Assembly (NCBI GenBank): GCA_015680685.1
Contig: MNCI01005599.1
Coordinates: forward strand, 213,477-247,645
Direction: 5' to 3'
Source of the DNA: Gnetum montanum
Taxonomy: Eukaryota > Streptophyta > Gnetopsida > Gnetales > Gnetaceae
DNA: 34,169 nucleotides
The notes beneath the pieces are model-generated. The model ran no database searches, was not told the origin of the DNA, and saw nothing but the letters and a program-made list of their open reading frames with translations. How positions within the stretch are numbered: position 1 is the stretch's first letter; the number at the start of each line of letters is the position of its first letter. Below are positions 20,991 to 30,165 of this stretch, one piece after another. The position numbers and the translations under genes were made by a program.

Positions 20991-21959
20991 GCACTAATAA
21001 ATATTTTTACATTTTTCTTCATTCTTTTTAATTTCTTATTATTTTTCTAAATTCTTTGTAATTTCTTCATTCTTTAATATTTTAATAATTCTTACTATCA
21101 TTTTAATTCTTTAGCATCTTTCAAATTCTTTATATATTTTCCTATTCTTGTATATTTTTAATTCTTTCTACAATTTTACCATTTTTAACATACATATTTT
21201 TGTTGATTTTTCTAATAAAGTATCAAGTAATAAGTAGTATCTAGTCAAAATAGTGAGAATCTCACTCTATGTTATCAAATCATTGAAGAACTAATTATAT
21301 GTATAGTTAGAACACATCATCCATTCACTTATTTTCAATAATAATAAGTTCTTACCATGGACATAATGATATTTTCGTCATAATAAAACTAAAATAAACC
21401 TATAATCATTATACTTGGATGGAAATGTGAAGAAACAAGTGGGAATGAAAAGGGTGTGACATTAAGGGGATTTGTGGATTCTCTAAAGCTACATCTATGA
21501 GTATTATTACAAAATTAAATTATATCATTTACTTGTGTTCTAATGCAAAATGGAAGGATGTTCTAAAACAAGCATTTTTGTGCCATGTCACTAGAAAGAC
21601 ATGTTATCCATGCCTAAAGGTAAGTGAATTCTTAGGAATTTCAAAGGTTTCTTGGACTTGCATTTGTTATGGGGCTAGAAAGACATGTTGTCCATGCTTG
21701 AAGGCACTCCTCTATCTAATAGATAAGTCTCCTTCAAAATAAACTATTTAACTAATAAATTACTTTCTTGTTCTTTATTGCAAAGTAGTGATATCTCTTA
21801 TAGTTGTGATTGTCTTATGGTTAAAAGTTTTGGGATGATATAATGTGATATCATTGGTAAGTGGTATGGACTTGGTTTGGATCTTGGAAAAATAGAATAA
21901 TGATCATTTTAACCATCCATTACACACAAAAATATTTTGGAATTTTTGGGTAATCTTGA
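20991..21959 (+). other. Element C T-rich spacer between integrase and env-like region
   Basis: 21000-21200 is an almost pure T/A/C tract built from varied copies of 'aattcttt' and 'atttctt'. Element A has a similar pyrimidine-rich tract on the coding strand just after its Pol end. The rest includes a short open frame (21497-21742, 81 codons) with an internal duplication (separate entry) but no recognised domain. No U3-like TATA/repeat module as in A could be found here. Confidence 0.55.
21581..21705 (+). repeat. Imperfect direct repeat encoding RKTC.PCLK twice
   Basis: 'tgccatgtcactagaaagacatgttatccatgcctaaagg' (from 21581) and 'tgttatggggctagaaagacatgttgtccatgcttgaagg' (from 21665) are 84 bases (28 codons) apart, in the same frame. 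The 81-codon frame reads RKTCYPCLK and then RKTCCPCLK. Both copies keep a Cys-x2-Cys pair. It is probably a local duplication in the spacer of element C. Coding use is doubtful because no domain or upstream frame supports it. Confidence 0.6.
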
Positions 21960-22627
21960 AATTTTTTATGATTGCAAATGTTGCCAAAAGGGATACATGA
22001 AGCAAATGGATCTTCATAGTCTAGAGAGAAGAGACCTAGAGGAATAGGAAGAGGACAAGGCAAAGATCAAATGCCTATTACAAAATAGGAAGCACAATCA
22101 TATTTGATTCAATAGTCCACAGCAGCAACAAGATAATTTGGAAAAGTAAAAGTTAATGCACCACTTGCTCTAGAGCAAGGACAATGCATCACGCTCTCCA
22201 ATGAGTGTTGTAGGCCATTCAAGAAAAAATTATCATATCCACTATCATAGTGAAATTGAGCTTTTTCTTGTTCATAAAGTTTGCACTTGCAAAGGTTTGC
22301 AAACAACTTCAATCATCACCATTTGGGCTTCCTATTTCAAGCAATGGTGAATGATATTTGAAAGAAGTTTATCAATTTTAGCATAAGAAACAAGATGATG
22401 CAACTATAAAGATTGAAGGAATGATAGTATCATACTTAGTTAAAGCTATCACTAGAGCATTGAATTTACCAAATGTCAAAGCCAACATCATCAAGATTTC
22501 TATAGGGTCCAACACAAGTGCAAAAAATCTATGGTTGAAGAGAGCATATAGAACCACTAAAAAGGAATATAATGGATTGTCTATTTTTAAAAAGATTTAT
22601 TTCAAGATTGGAACATTTCATATCTTC
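21960..22627 (+). pseudogene. Element C env-like region, part before insertion B
   Basis: The clearest part is an open frame at 22421-22632 reading VSYLVKAITRALNLPN, then KEYNGLSIFKKIYFKIGTFH. The minus-strand env-like region of element A has VSYLAEAITQVIGLPN, then KEYSALTLL and CIYFKIVAYH in the same order. Upstream frames (from about 21985) contain PRGIGRGQG and later broken pieces. The coding region resumes at 29738 after element B. The molecular role of this third ORF in Athila-type elements is not established, and no membrane segment is apparent here. Confidence 0.6.
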
Positions 22628-22632
22628 CCAAT
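22628..22632. repeat. Target-site duplication, left copy (element B)
   Basis: CCAAT directly precedes the LTR start at 22633. The right copy is CCAAC at 29733-29737, one C/T difference. Confidence 0.75.
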
Positions 22633-23429
22633 TGATGAGTGGCAAGGTACCCCTAGACTCAACCATACAAATACGAGTGTCTCACGTGCGATTCGGTCAA
22701 ACTTCAAGGACTAAGTGCTTACACACCTTAATAGAACACTTAAGGTTAATCAATCGTTGTCTTCCCAAACTTACTTATATTGTCACGATTGTATGGTTAA
22801 GTAAGCTTGAGGTATATGATTTTTATATCTTTTATCTTTTTAATGTCTTATGCTAATAGAGGAAGGTGAAGAGAACTAAGTGATTAACTTTCATTAATTA
22901 TTCACTAACTAAGTTCTAATTATCCTAGCACCAATATCCGTTTCCACTTGTTGCACACACTATGAACTAGTGCAACACTGCTGGGATTACCAAACGCTAC
23001 TCGTTACTTGGTTACCAAGTGTTACACACGTGCTCGAAGCGGTCGTACTGAGTGCACTTAACTAGGAGAGAAGGGTTGAGAGAGATTAATTATCTAGGAA
23101 AGAATTTAAACATTTAATCATAATTAATTACTATTTAGCTTAGTCCATATGCTGCAAGGTTTATTAGAAAGTTTGTCTTTATTGCTATACACAAATGTGT
23201 GCTCAGGTACAATTTTCTCAAATAAAGATCTGTTCACTTTAAGACTCCTACTGCGGGCACATGGAAATTATTCTAACTCTGGAATGGTAAAACTACAAGA
23301 GTTTAGCTAAGGGTCTAGATCTAGATGATTGAACAAGGAAAAGCCACCTCTTATTTATAGACATTGCAGTGGATCGCAATATCGCGTATCGCGGATGTAA
23401 TATCGCGTACACGATATCATCGCTCATCA
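22633..23429 (-). repeat. Element B 3' LTR
   Basis: Starts tgatgagtgg and ends gctcatca on the plus strand. It is collinear with 28921-29732 throughout, including 'ctaagtgcttac', 'gttgtcttcccaaact', 'aggtatatgatttttatatc', 'gcacttaactaggagag' and 'aataaagatc'. The minus-strand TATA box is at 23351-23360 (CTATAAATAAG). Beyond it, CpG-rich 'atatcgcg' words (23372-23429) fill the U3 end. Confidence 0.92.
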
Positions 23430-23441
23430 TATCCCCATGAC
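23430..23441 (-). promoter_or_regulatory. Element B polypurine tract
   Basis: The minus strand reads GTCATGGGGATA, directly before the TGATGAGC start of the 3' LTR. It matches the position of GTTGTGGGGGTA in element A. It is less purine-pure than a fresh tract, as expected after decay. Confidence 0.65.
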
Positions 23442-25318
23442 TAAATAAAAACTCATGCTCGAGTTCCTTACAAAATATTGGGAAGGTATGGGATTATTGA
23501 CTTGAATGATACTAATGGTGAATGGGGTGACATGTGAATTGATCATCATTACAATACATGACAAAATTAGTATTCACGATAACAAGAGTGAACACTATAC
23601 ACATTTGACATCCAGCCTTATTTAGCAGCTGAGAGAGAGAGAGAAAAGAAGAAGTCTGTTGCTACTAATGCCAAGATTGCACCTTCCGTTGGTCATCCAT
23701 AAGTGCGCTATCAATCCTGTTCCTTTCATAACTACTCCAGTACCATTCCATTATAAATGTTTCCTCCAGATCCAATCCATTGTTGTATGATTGCCATCTG
23801 CACACACAACACAGTCTTATATTAGCAAGGGTAAATGAATCACAATGCAGTTGATACCTTGCCTTAGTGTAAGGTCCATTGGCTAAGTTGTGATATGGCT
23901 AATGTAGATTCTGGAGATATAACACTAGTGACTACCCAAGATGTAGGGGTTAAGAGAAAATCAAAAAAATTGGACCAAGACCCCCATGACTAAGAGCGAA
24001 CCTTCGATAGTGATAGAATGGAAAAAGATAAGGAATAAGGAAGACGGGGAAAAAGAAACAACTACAACATCGATGAAATGGATGTCAAAGATGGAAATGA
24101 ATAAAATAAATGTTAATTGAGGAAATTTTTAAGGGAAAGAAATTAACTGCTGCACCAAATAGGAATGCCAGTGGGTCCTCCCCAAAGCAGGCTCATGCCC
24201 TTAATGCCCTGGCAGTCCCACATTCAAAGAGTCCATAGGCTCTGAAAATGTCGTTTGAAAGTAAGAGTTAAATTCTTAACCACAAGAATTTACCAAAAAT
24301 AAAACAATGCATCAACCAAAATATGGACTATTGATACAATTGGCAATGAGGTGAAAAATTGAAAAAGAAAGATGGAAAGAACAGAATGCAATGGAGTCTC
24401 AAGAACCAGGTGGTGTACAGCCCCTTGTGTATTAATGGTTAATCTGACTTCATAGATCTCATTCCAAATCCAGCCTCAAACAATCCACATCCAGTGACTT
24501 CACATTGATACATTTGGCCAATTCATCCACTTGAAGTAACGAGGAAACTTTTGCCAAAAAGTCACCACCATTCCAATGAAATGAAAAAGGAGAAAGTAGG
24601 AAGCGAGAAAGGGCCTTAGTTAGAGGGAACACATGTTGCTTAGTTCCATAACTAGTGCTTGTAGCCCAGATGATTATTTCATCTAAGGGGTGTGCTTTGA
24701 ATTCTCACTTTTCACTTTTTCACTTTTTCACTTTTTTTTTTTTGTGTGAGAATCACACCATGCAAAGACTTATTATTTTTATTAGCTTAGCTTCCCAATA
24801 ATGGAGCAACATCGAAATGGTAAGGAAAACTCAAGAAAAAAACATCCAAGAACCCAAGAGAATGGCCAGCACAAATGCATCAAATCCCCTTGAAGTCACA
24901 CCCTTTTCAATCCTTGAGTCCTTCCTTAGTTTGAGAAATTCTCAGTCACCAATTCGTTAATAGTTCTTATTATTGAAAGAAAGCGACTATACAGTTCCAA
25001 GCCAAGAGAGACCATAGAAATTTATGGATGCATCGATGATGTGGACTCATTGCCTGTTATATCAAAAGGACCTTACCTTAGTATCAACATTATAACTCAA
25101 AGGTAAAAACCAAACATTAGCAACCAATAAAATATATTTCATACCACCATCAAGAGCACTTATTAGGTGATGATCCTAACAAAATAAATAAACATACAAA
25201 TAAAAAAAAGTATGAACGATGTTGCAAAACAAAAACAAGAAAAGTGAAAGAAATTTGTAAAACAAAAATGTGTTAAACAAAAACATTAAAAAAAGGAACT
25301 GAGGGCCTCAAATGATCA
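23442..25318 (-). other. Element B 3' non-coding region
   Basis: No coding frame is supported. From about 23870 to 25310 it shares ordered blocks with the spacer of element A (about 8785-10740). From 23430 to about 23608 it resembles A at 6448-6640. The env-like region of A that lies between those two blocks is missing. A (GA)n run is at 23630-23646. The segment at about 23610-23870 has no match I can see in A. Confidence 0.65.
24705..24743. repeat. Microsatellite-like 'cacttttt' run
   Basis: Four successive copies of 'cactttt(t)' expand into a poly-T run, within the non-coding part of element B. Element A has a poly-T run at the corresponding place (about 10029), so this is a local slippage expansion within a conserved T tract. 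Confidence 0.75.
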
Positions 25319-25651
25319 TCATAGGTGACAATCTCCCCCATGACTGAGTTGAAAGAAGGAGATCCAAAATAATGAGCAAGGTCGTCCTTTCTCCGATGTG
25401 TTATGTGCATTGACCGTTCTAGATTCATGATAACGTTTGGTTAGTTGCACATTGACTAGTAATCTTTTATCGGAACGCTTGTTTGAAGTTTTTAGGAATT
25501 TCCAGCTTTCCCCTATTGATGTTTTCAAGTTAAGGGTTGGAAGTTGGCGACACTCTTGCTCCTGCACATCTATGCCTTCGACGTGGATGCAAGTGGTTCC
25601 CCCAGTTAGTTCCATGCACATTGGTGAGTTGCTCTCTTGATCAGCTATCAA
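25319..25651 (-). pseudogene. Element B fused Pol end: PR-RT linker joined to the integrase tail
   Basis: A 110-codon open minus-strand frame. Its first half (NSPMCMELTGGTTCIHVEGI) corresponds to the linker after protease in A (NSSTLCMEPTKSLTYAYIES). Its second half (LVNVQLTKRYHESRTVNAHN, then FFQLSHGGDCHL) corresponds to the very end of A's integrase region (LVNIQQVKLFHEPKQASITN, then SSF-stop-LSHGKDGH). The join is near 25470. In A these two points are about 2.76 kb apart (about 13645 and 10880). The frame runs through the join without a stop, so the deletion left an open Gag-PR-tail reading frame. Confidence 0.82.
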
Positions 25652-25669
25652 CCACTGGGTGTCTTCTTG

Positions 25670-26245
25670 TTATGTGGTTGCTCCATACACACACTTTTGT
25701 ATGTTGATTTCTTGGGCACACTGGTTGCATGCAAGCAATGCTGAACATTCATGTACGCAATCACACCCTATATCACTGTATGTGACACATGGAACTTTCT
25801 TCTTCTCATTCTTTCCACAAGTGTTTTCCTTAGATATTTCCAAAGAAAGATCGTGGATTCCTAAGCATGCATTCATGGTACTTAGCCATGCTCTTCCCAT
25901 TATTATTGGGAAGTTCCCATTGTCATTGTTGACTTGTATCACTAGGAAAATAGCTAGGTATGACCACCCACACACAGTGGTAACGACGTTCTCCACCAGT
26001 CCCAAGGGAATAGTGATGGACTAGTCAGCCAGCTCTAAGTGAATATTGCTCTTCTTTAGTGGAGGCAGGTTCCAGGCTTTATACATCTCTTGTGATATTA
26101 AGTTGACTCCAGAACCTGAGTCCAAAAGAGCTTTACATGGTTCATTCCCAGTGACTTGGAGATAGATTAAAGGACTTCTAGGGTCAGAGAATTTCCTAAG
26201 AAGGTGGCCCTCCTTAATCCAGTTAGTGATGACATGTGTTAACAT
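25670..26245 (-). pseudogene. Element B protease
   Basis: Two adjoining minus-strand frames (26245-26021 and 26005-25670) are separated by a single stop, in the same order as the A protease. Landmarks are FSDPRSPLIYLQVTGNEPCK, ALLDSGSGVNLISQEMYKAW with the active-site DSG intact, PLGLVENVVTTVCGWSYLAI and GNFPIIMGRAWLSTMNACLG. CNQCAQEINIQKCVY closes the match with A. The stop is a TAG between LELAD and SITIPLGL. Apart from that stop the domain is complete, making it the best-preserved protein domain of B. The frame is normally reached through Gag. Confidence 0.87.
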
Positions 26246-28775
26246 AACCGTATGCGTTGAGCTCTATTTCTGGTTTGAAGGGAGTGCTGAAGCCTTATTT
26301 GATGGAGAAGCATTTAGAGGCTCAACTGCTTATGATTGTGAGAGCTTGGTTGGACTGTTGGTTCTAAAGAAAGGTCTTCTCTTTATATAATTATCAGAAC
26401 TAGCAGCAGGTTGAAGGTTCATAGCTCTTGTAGCATTGCGTTGCTGTGGTTGAGTGGGGAGTTCCCCTTACATTGATGGAGCGGGTGGTAATGGAGCTAT
26501 CGGTGTGAGAGTTGCGGATGGGTTTGGAGGATGGTATGTCTGTGCATTGTCTCTCCCAGGAGAAGGAGTCCTATAATACTCCCGAGCTTGGTAGTGACAT
26601 TGTGGTGTCACATGACCAACAGAGTCATGTGCAGAGATTAGCTGCTGCATGTATAGCTATATGGGTCCAGTTGCTAGTAAGGGTATTGTTGCCTTGGCGG
26701 TGGCATCCCCCATGATTGTGGGTATTGCCACTACTAGTGTTGCTCAATAGGTTTTGGTAGAGTTCCACTTGGATAATATGTTAGAGGTTGGTGGAACTAC
26801 CTTGGGTTACCTTGGGGCTAAGGTAACCGTCGAGGTGCTTGCCGTTTGTTTAGTCATGGGTTAAGTACATACACCCCAGACTCTTGTAGATGTGAGATTA
26901 CTGGGCAACATCCCTTAGGATGGTCATATCGGCATATCTCACGTCCACCATCATTGTCCATATCATAATCAAAACCTCTTTAGTGATGGCCATTTTACCC
27001 TTACCTTTGTTACGTGCATTGTCCATGTCCCTCTTTTTTTTTCTCATAGTCACTACCTCGCTCCCTAGACTCCTCTACAATCTTGAGAGTTTCAAATCTA
27101 CTATCTAGGGTGTCCCACATTTGGCCTACCTTTGCCGACACTTTTGTTGTTAATTTTTGAAGTGGCAAGGTTTTCCTATTCACCATCTCTTCAAGTGGTG
27201 ACTCTTCCTCCTCCTCACAGAATCTCACTCCCCTTTTTTGAAGGGAAGGATCTCGGTTGTACTCTTCTGCACTTTCTCTCTTACATAGCTCCCCTTCTTC
27301 CTTAGCTACTTACTCCAGTAATCTATGGACCTGATGGGACCTAAGCTCTGATAATTTCCCTTGGGCATACGTTCCAAGGGTTCTCCTTGTTTCATGCCTA
27401 AGTCAATCTACAAGATGGCGGAGTTGATCCTGCTACGCAAAACCATGGCCTGGGCAATGATGTAACAGTGCATAATAACGATCCATGGTAGCATCCAAGG
27501 GTTCATGATTTCCTTGCTTCCATCCTTAGATTTTCTTTCGTAGGTTGGACACCTGGGAGTACGTTTGATACTTATCATTAAACAGTTCTAGCATTGTACT
27601 CCACCTTCAAATGGTTTCCAGTTCTAAGGACCGGTACTAGCTTTCTGCTTCTTTTACTAGTGTCCTTGGGAATAACTTTAGTTTTTGCCATTCGTTCTCG
27701 ATGTTCTGCAAGGCACATGCATCGTGAAATGCTTATAGGTGATTCTGAGGATCAACGTTGATTCCCCCCATAAATCGTGGGATGTTATTCATGTCTAACC
27801 TCTTGATCCTGCTATCTTTTGGTGCCTTGTGGGAATTCTTATGGCCTCCGTGATATCTAACATGCTTTGGGTTGCATGTAGGGGTTCTTCATGCTCATTT
27901 TGTTCATAGTGTCTATGATGTCTATGTGGTTCCCTACTCTCCCTTCTTCTATGCTGTGATTCTCTAGAGTGCCCTTGTCCTCATTCTCGACTCTCTCATT
28001 GAGGTTTCTCACTCTGTTTACCTTTATCCTCATGGTTAGGTTCCTTATGACTGCATCCTGACACTAAAGGAGAGGGTGAATGTGACGATGAAGGTGAAGA
28101 AGAAGGAGAACCATCACCATGATGGTGTTTTCTACCTTCTCTTTGGTGGTCTTAGCCCCGATCGTGATTACGATCAGACTGCCCACCCTTATCATGTGTT
28201 TGTGTTCCCTCATTGAACACTTGGTGTTCATGGGGATCAGAACTAGGGTTGTGAACCGTGAAATTGAGGTTTTGATACACCACCTCCTAACCATCATTAG
28301 GAGGGGGAACATCATTTGGTGGGGAACCTATTGAAACTAGTTCACCATCTCCAATTTCGCTTAAAATGTGTGAGATGTTATGGGGCCATTTACCCTTTAA
28401 ATATGTATGATATCTCTCCTATTACAAGTCCCTTTGACATTGCGCTTCTGTGGGATGGTAGTCCCTCGTGTCATGGTCGCATGCAACATACTCTGCGTAA
28501 AACTGTGACATGCCTATTCGTGCGAGAGCACGAACGAGCATGTTGGGGACTGCCCGGTCTAGAGGCAACACTATGTTACCCTCCAAGTCTCTCCAACGCA
28601 GTTGTTCATCTTGATGGAGAATAAAGGTAAAGTTGGCTACATACTCACCATGATGAATATATACCACACGAAACTGTTGAGGAACTGGTGGATCTTGGTT
28701 ATGTGTGTTGTGCCGCTGACTGTCTCTTGTGTTGGTCCTAGGCGGTGAAGTGCTTTTGTGTGAAAAAGAAGACAT
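26246..28775 (-). pseudogene. Element B gag
   Basis: The start is the minus-strand ATG at 28775 (MSSFSHKSTSPPRTNT), 146 bases inside the 5' LTR, matching element A. About 118 codons stay open: QFRVVYIHHGEYVANFTFIL, LEGNIVLPLDRAVPNMLVRA and HPTEAQCQRDL. A Ser/Pro/His-rich segment (about 28000-28330) and the capsid-like core follow: RLDMNNIPRFMGGINVDPQN near 27800, LFNDKYQTYSQVSNLRKKI near 27560 and HEPLDATMDRYYALLHHCPG near 27470. An open frame at 27010-27228 is next (KTLPLQKLTTKVSAKVGQMW). A CRYDHPKGCCP block near 26930 may be a zinc-binding remnant. A Pro/Gln/Tyr-rich tail runs to the protease. Several stops interrupt it. Confidence 0.83.
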
Positions 28776-28900
28776 TTTTGTCTTATTCTGTATGCTATTT
28801 ACCAATGTCTTATCTTTTCCTAATTAACCCTAAGGGTTCGTTCTAGCATCCCAACGATATGAATGATCTCCTATGTTCTATGTAGCACACAAACAACTAA

Positions 28901-28919
28901 GTCCCCAGCAATGGTGTCA
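28901..28919 (-). promoter_or_regulatory. Element B primer-binding site, tRNA-Asp-like
   Basis: The minus strand reads TGACACCATTGCTGGGGAC, one base inside the 5' LTR. Against the Athila-type tRNA-Asp site (TGGCGCCGTTGCCGGGGA, from memory) I count 14 of 18 matches. All four differences are G-to-A or C-to-T, as expected from decay of methylated cytosines. Confidence 0.75.
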
Positions 28920-28920
28920 A

Positions 28921-29732
28921 TGATGAGTGGCGAGGTACCCCTACACTCAACCATACGAATACGAGTGTCTCACACGTGATCTGGTCAAACTCCAAGGACT
29001 AAGTGCTTACGCACCTTAATGGAACACTTAAGGTTAATTAATTGTTGTCTTCCCAAACTCACTTGTATTGTCACGGTTGTATGGTTAAGTAAGCTTGAGG
29101 TATATGATTTTTATATCTTTTATCTTTTTAATGTCTTATGCTAATAGGGGAAGGTGAAGAGAACTAAGTCACTAACTTTCATTAACTATTCACTAACTAA
29201 TTTCTAATTATCCTAGCACTAGTATCCGTTCCCACTTGCTGCACACACCCTAAACCAGTGCAACGCTATTGGAATTACCAAACGCTACTCATTACTAGAT
29301 TACCAAGCATTACACACTTGCTCAAAGCGGTTGTACTGAGTGCACTTAACTAGGAGAGTCAAGGGTTGAGAGAGATTAATTATCTAGGAAAGCATTTAAA
29401 CATTTAATCATAATTAATTACTATTTAGCTTAGTCCATATGCTGCAAAGTTTATTAGAAAGTTCGTCTTTATTGCCATACACAAATGTGTGCTCAAGTAC
29501 AATTTTCTCAAATAAAGATCCGTTCACTTTAAGACTCCTACTATGAGCACATGGAAATTATTCTAACTCTGGAATGGTAAAACTACAAGAGTTTAGCTAA
29601 GGGTCTAAGTCTAAGTACCTAAAATAGGGAAACCCGCCTCTTATTTATAGACATTGCGGAGGGCCGCGATATAGCGTACGTGATATCGCGGGGGTAGATG
29701 TGATATCGCTTATGCGATATCGTGGCTCATCA
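28921..29732 (-). repeat. Element B 5' LTR
   Basis: The partner of 22633-23429, 15 bases longer; the 3' LTR differs visibly in the U3 palindrome region. It starts tgatgagtggcgaggtaccc and ends cgtggctcatca on the plus strand. Transcription would run on the minus strand from the TATA box at 29641-29650. Confidence 0.93.
29666..29721. repeat. CpG-rich palindromes in the element B U3
   Basis: gatatcgcttatgcgatatc (29702-29721) is a perfect inverted repeat with 8-base arms and a 4-base centre. A 24-base segment at 29666-29689 (gcgatata, 8-base centre, gatatcgc) is a second one with one mismatch. The 3' LTR has related 'atatcgcg' and 'cgatat' words at 23372-23418. They lie between the LTR end and the TATA box and stand out in CpG-poor sequence. 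Confidence 0.85.
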
Positions 29733-29737
29733 CCAAC
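29733..29737. repeat. Target-site duplication, right copy (element B)
   Basis: CCAAC directly follows the LTR end. The left copy is CCAAT at 22628-22632. Element C env-like sequence resumes right after it. Confidence 0.75.
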
Positions 29738-30165
29738 TAAGGGACTCAATAAGATCTCTACAAATGCTGCCACATGAAGTGCCATCTTATTGGAAAAAGT
29801 TTCAAGTAAACATGACATACATGTTATTTATGAAAATTCAAAGAAGGTTTAAGAAGAAGAAGATATTGAAACTCACTCTTTCTCCCTTGTTTTATAAGAA
29901 AGTTATGTAGGCAAGTGGGTATTTTGGGCTACATAAATGAGGTTGTTTATAGAGCCCAAAATGCATCATACATAGAGATTTTAAAGCTAGTGTTGTCCAT
30001 GAAGGATCAAGAAGACAAATTACCAAGCATTAAGTTTGCAGTAGAGTCAACATTAGCAGCAAAAGTTATAGTCATTGGAACAAAACAAGTAGGACCTAGT
30101 GGATTAACTTCAACTAAAAAGCAATTAGGACCAAGTGTACTATTGGTATAATAGCCAGATTATAG
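29738..30165 (+). pseudogene. Element C env-like region, part after insertion B
   Basis: Two open plus-strand frames (29722-29910 and 29915-30151, adjoining) continue the env-like coding region broken at 22632. The first contains HEVPSYWKKFQVNMTYMLFM, then KIQRRFKKKKILKLTL. That matches the EIEKHFKKINVEEKPYLFHA area of element A (about 7850-7945) in the same relative position. The second, YINEVVYRAQNASYIEILKL and later KQVGPSGLTSTKKQLGPS, has a GPSGLTSTKKQLGPS duplication-like tail. The function of the product is unknown. A stop separates the two frames. Confidence 0.6.

Larger units (their letters stand above)
22633..29732 (-). mobile_element. Element B: pol-deleted, non-autonomous Athila-like element
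   Basis: A 7,100-base minus-strand element with LTRs at 22633-23429 (797 bases) and 28921-29732 (812 bases), a tRNA-Asp-like primer site and a purine tract. It has gag and protease on the minus strand and about 2 kb of non-coding sequence shared with element A. RT, RNase H and integrase are absent. The frame passes straight from the PR-RT linker to the C-terminal end of Pol near 25470. The env-like region is also missing, near 23610-23870. In the first 170 bases of the LTRs I count about 15 differences, mostly transitions, so it looks younger than A. It lies inside the env-like region of element C. It could only have moved with enzymes from a related element. Confidence 0.9.

Noticed and set aside
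25437-26024. Plus-strand open frames opposite element B protease
   Set aside because: Antisense to the clearly recognisable DSG-containing protease; no independent support.
28064-28624. Overlapping open frames on both strands over the element B gag
   Set aside because: The minus frame at 28064-28315 and the plus frames at 28119-28334 and 28316-28624 are shadows of gag. The real frame is the one aligned with element A.
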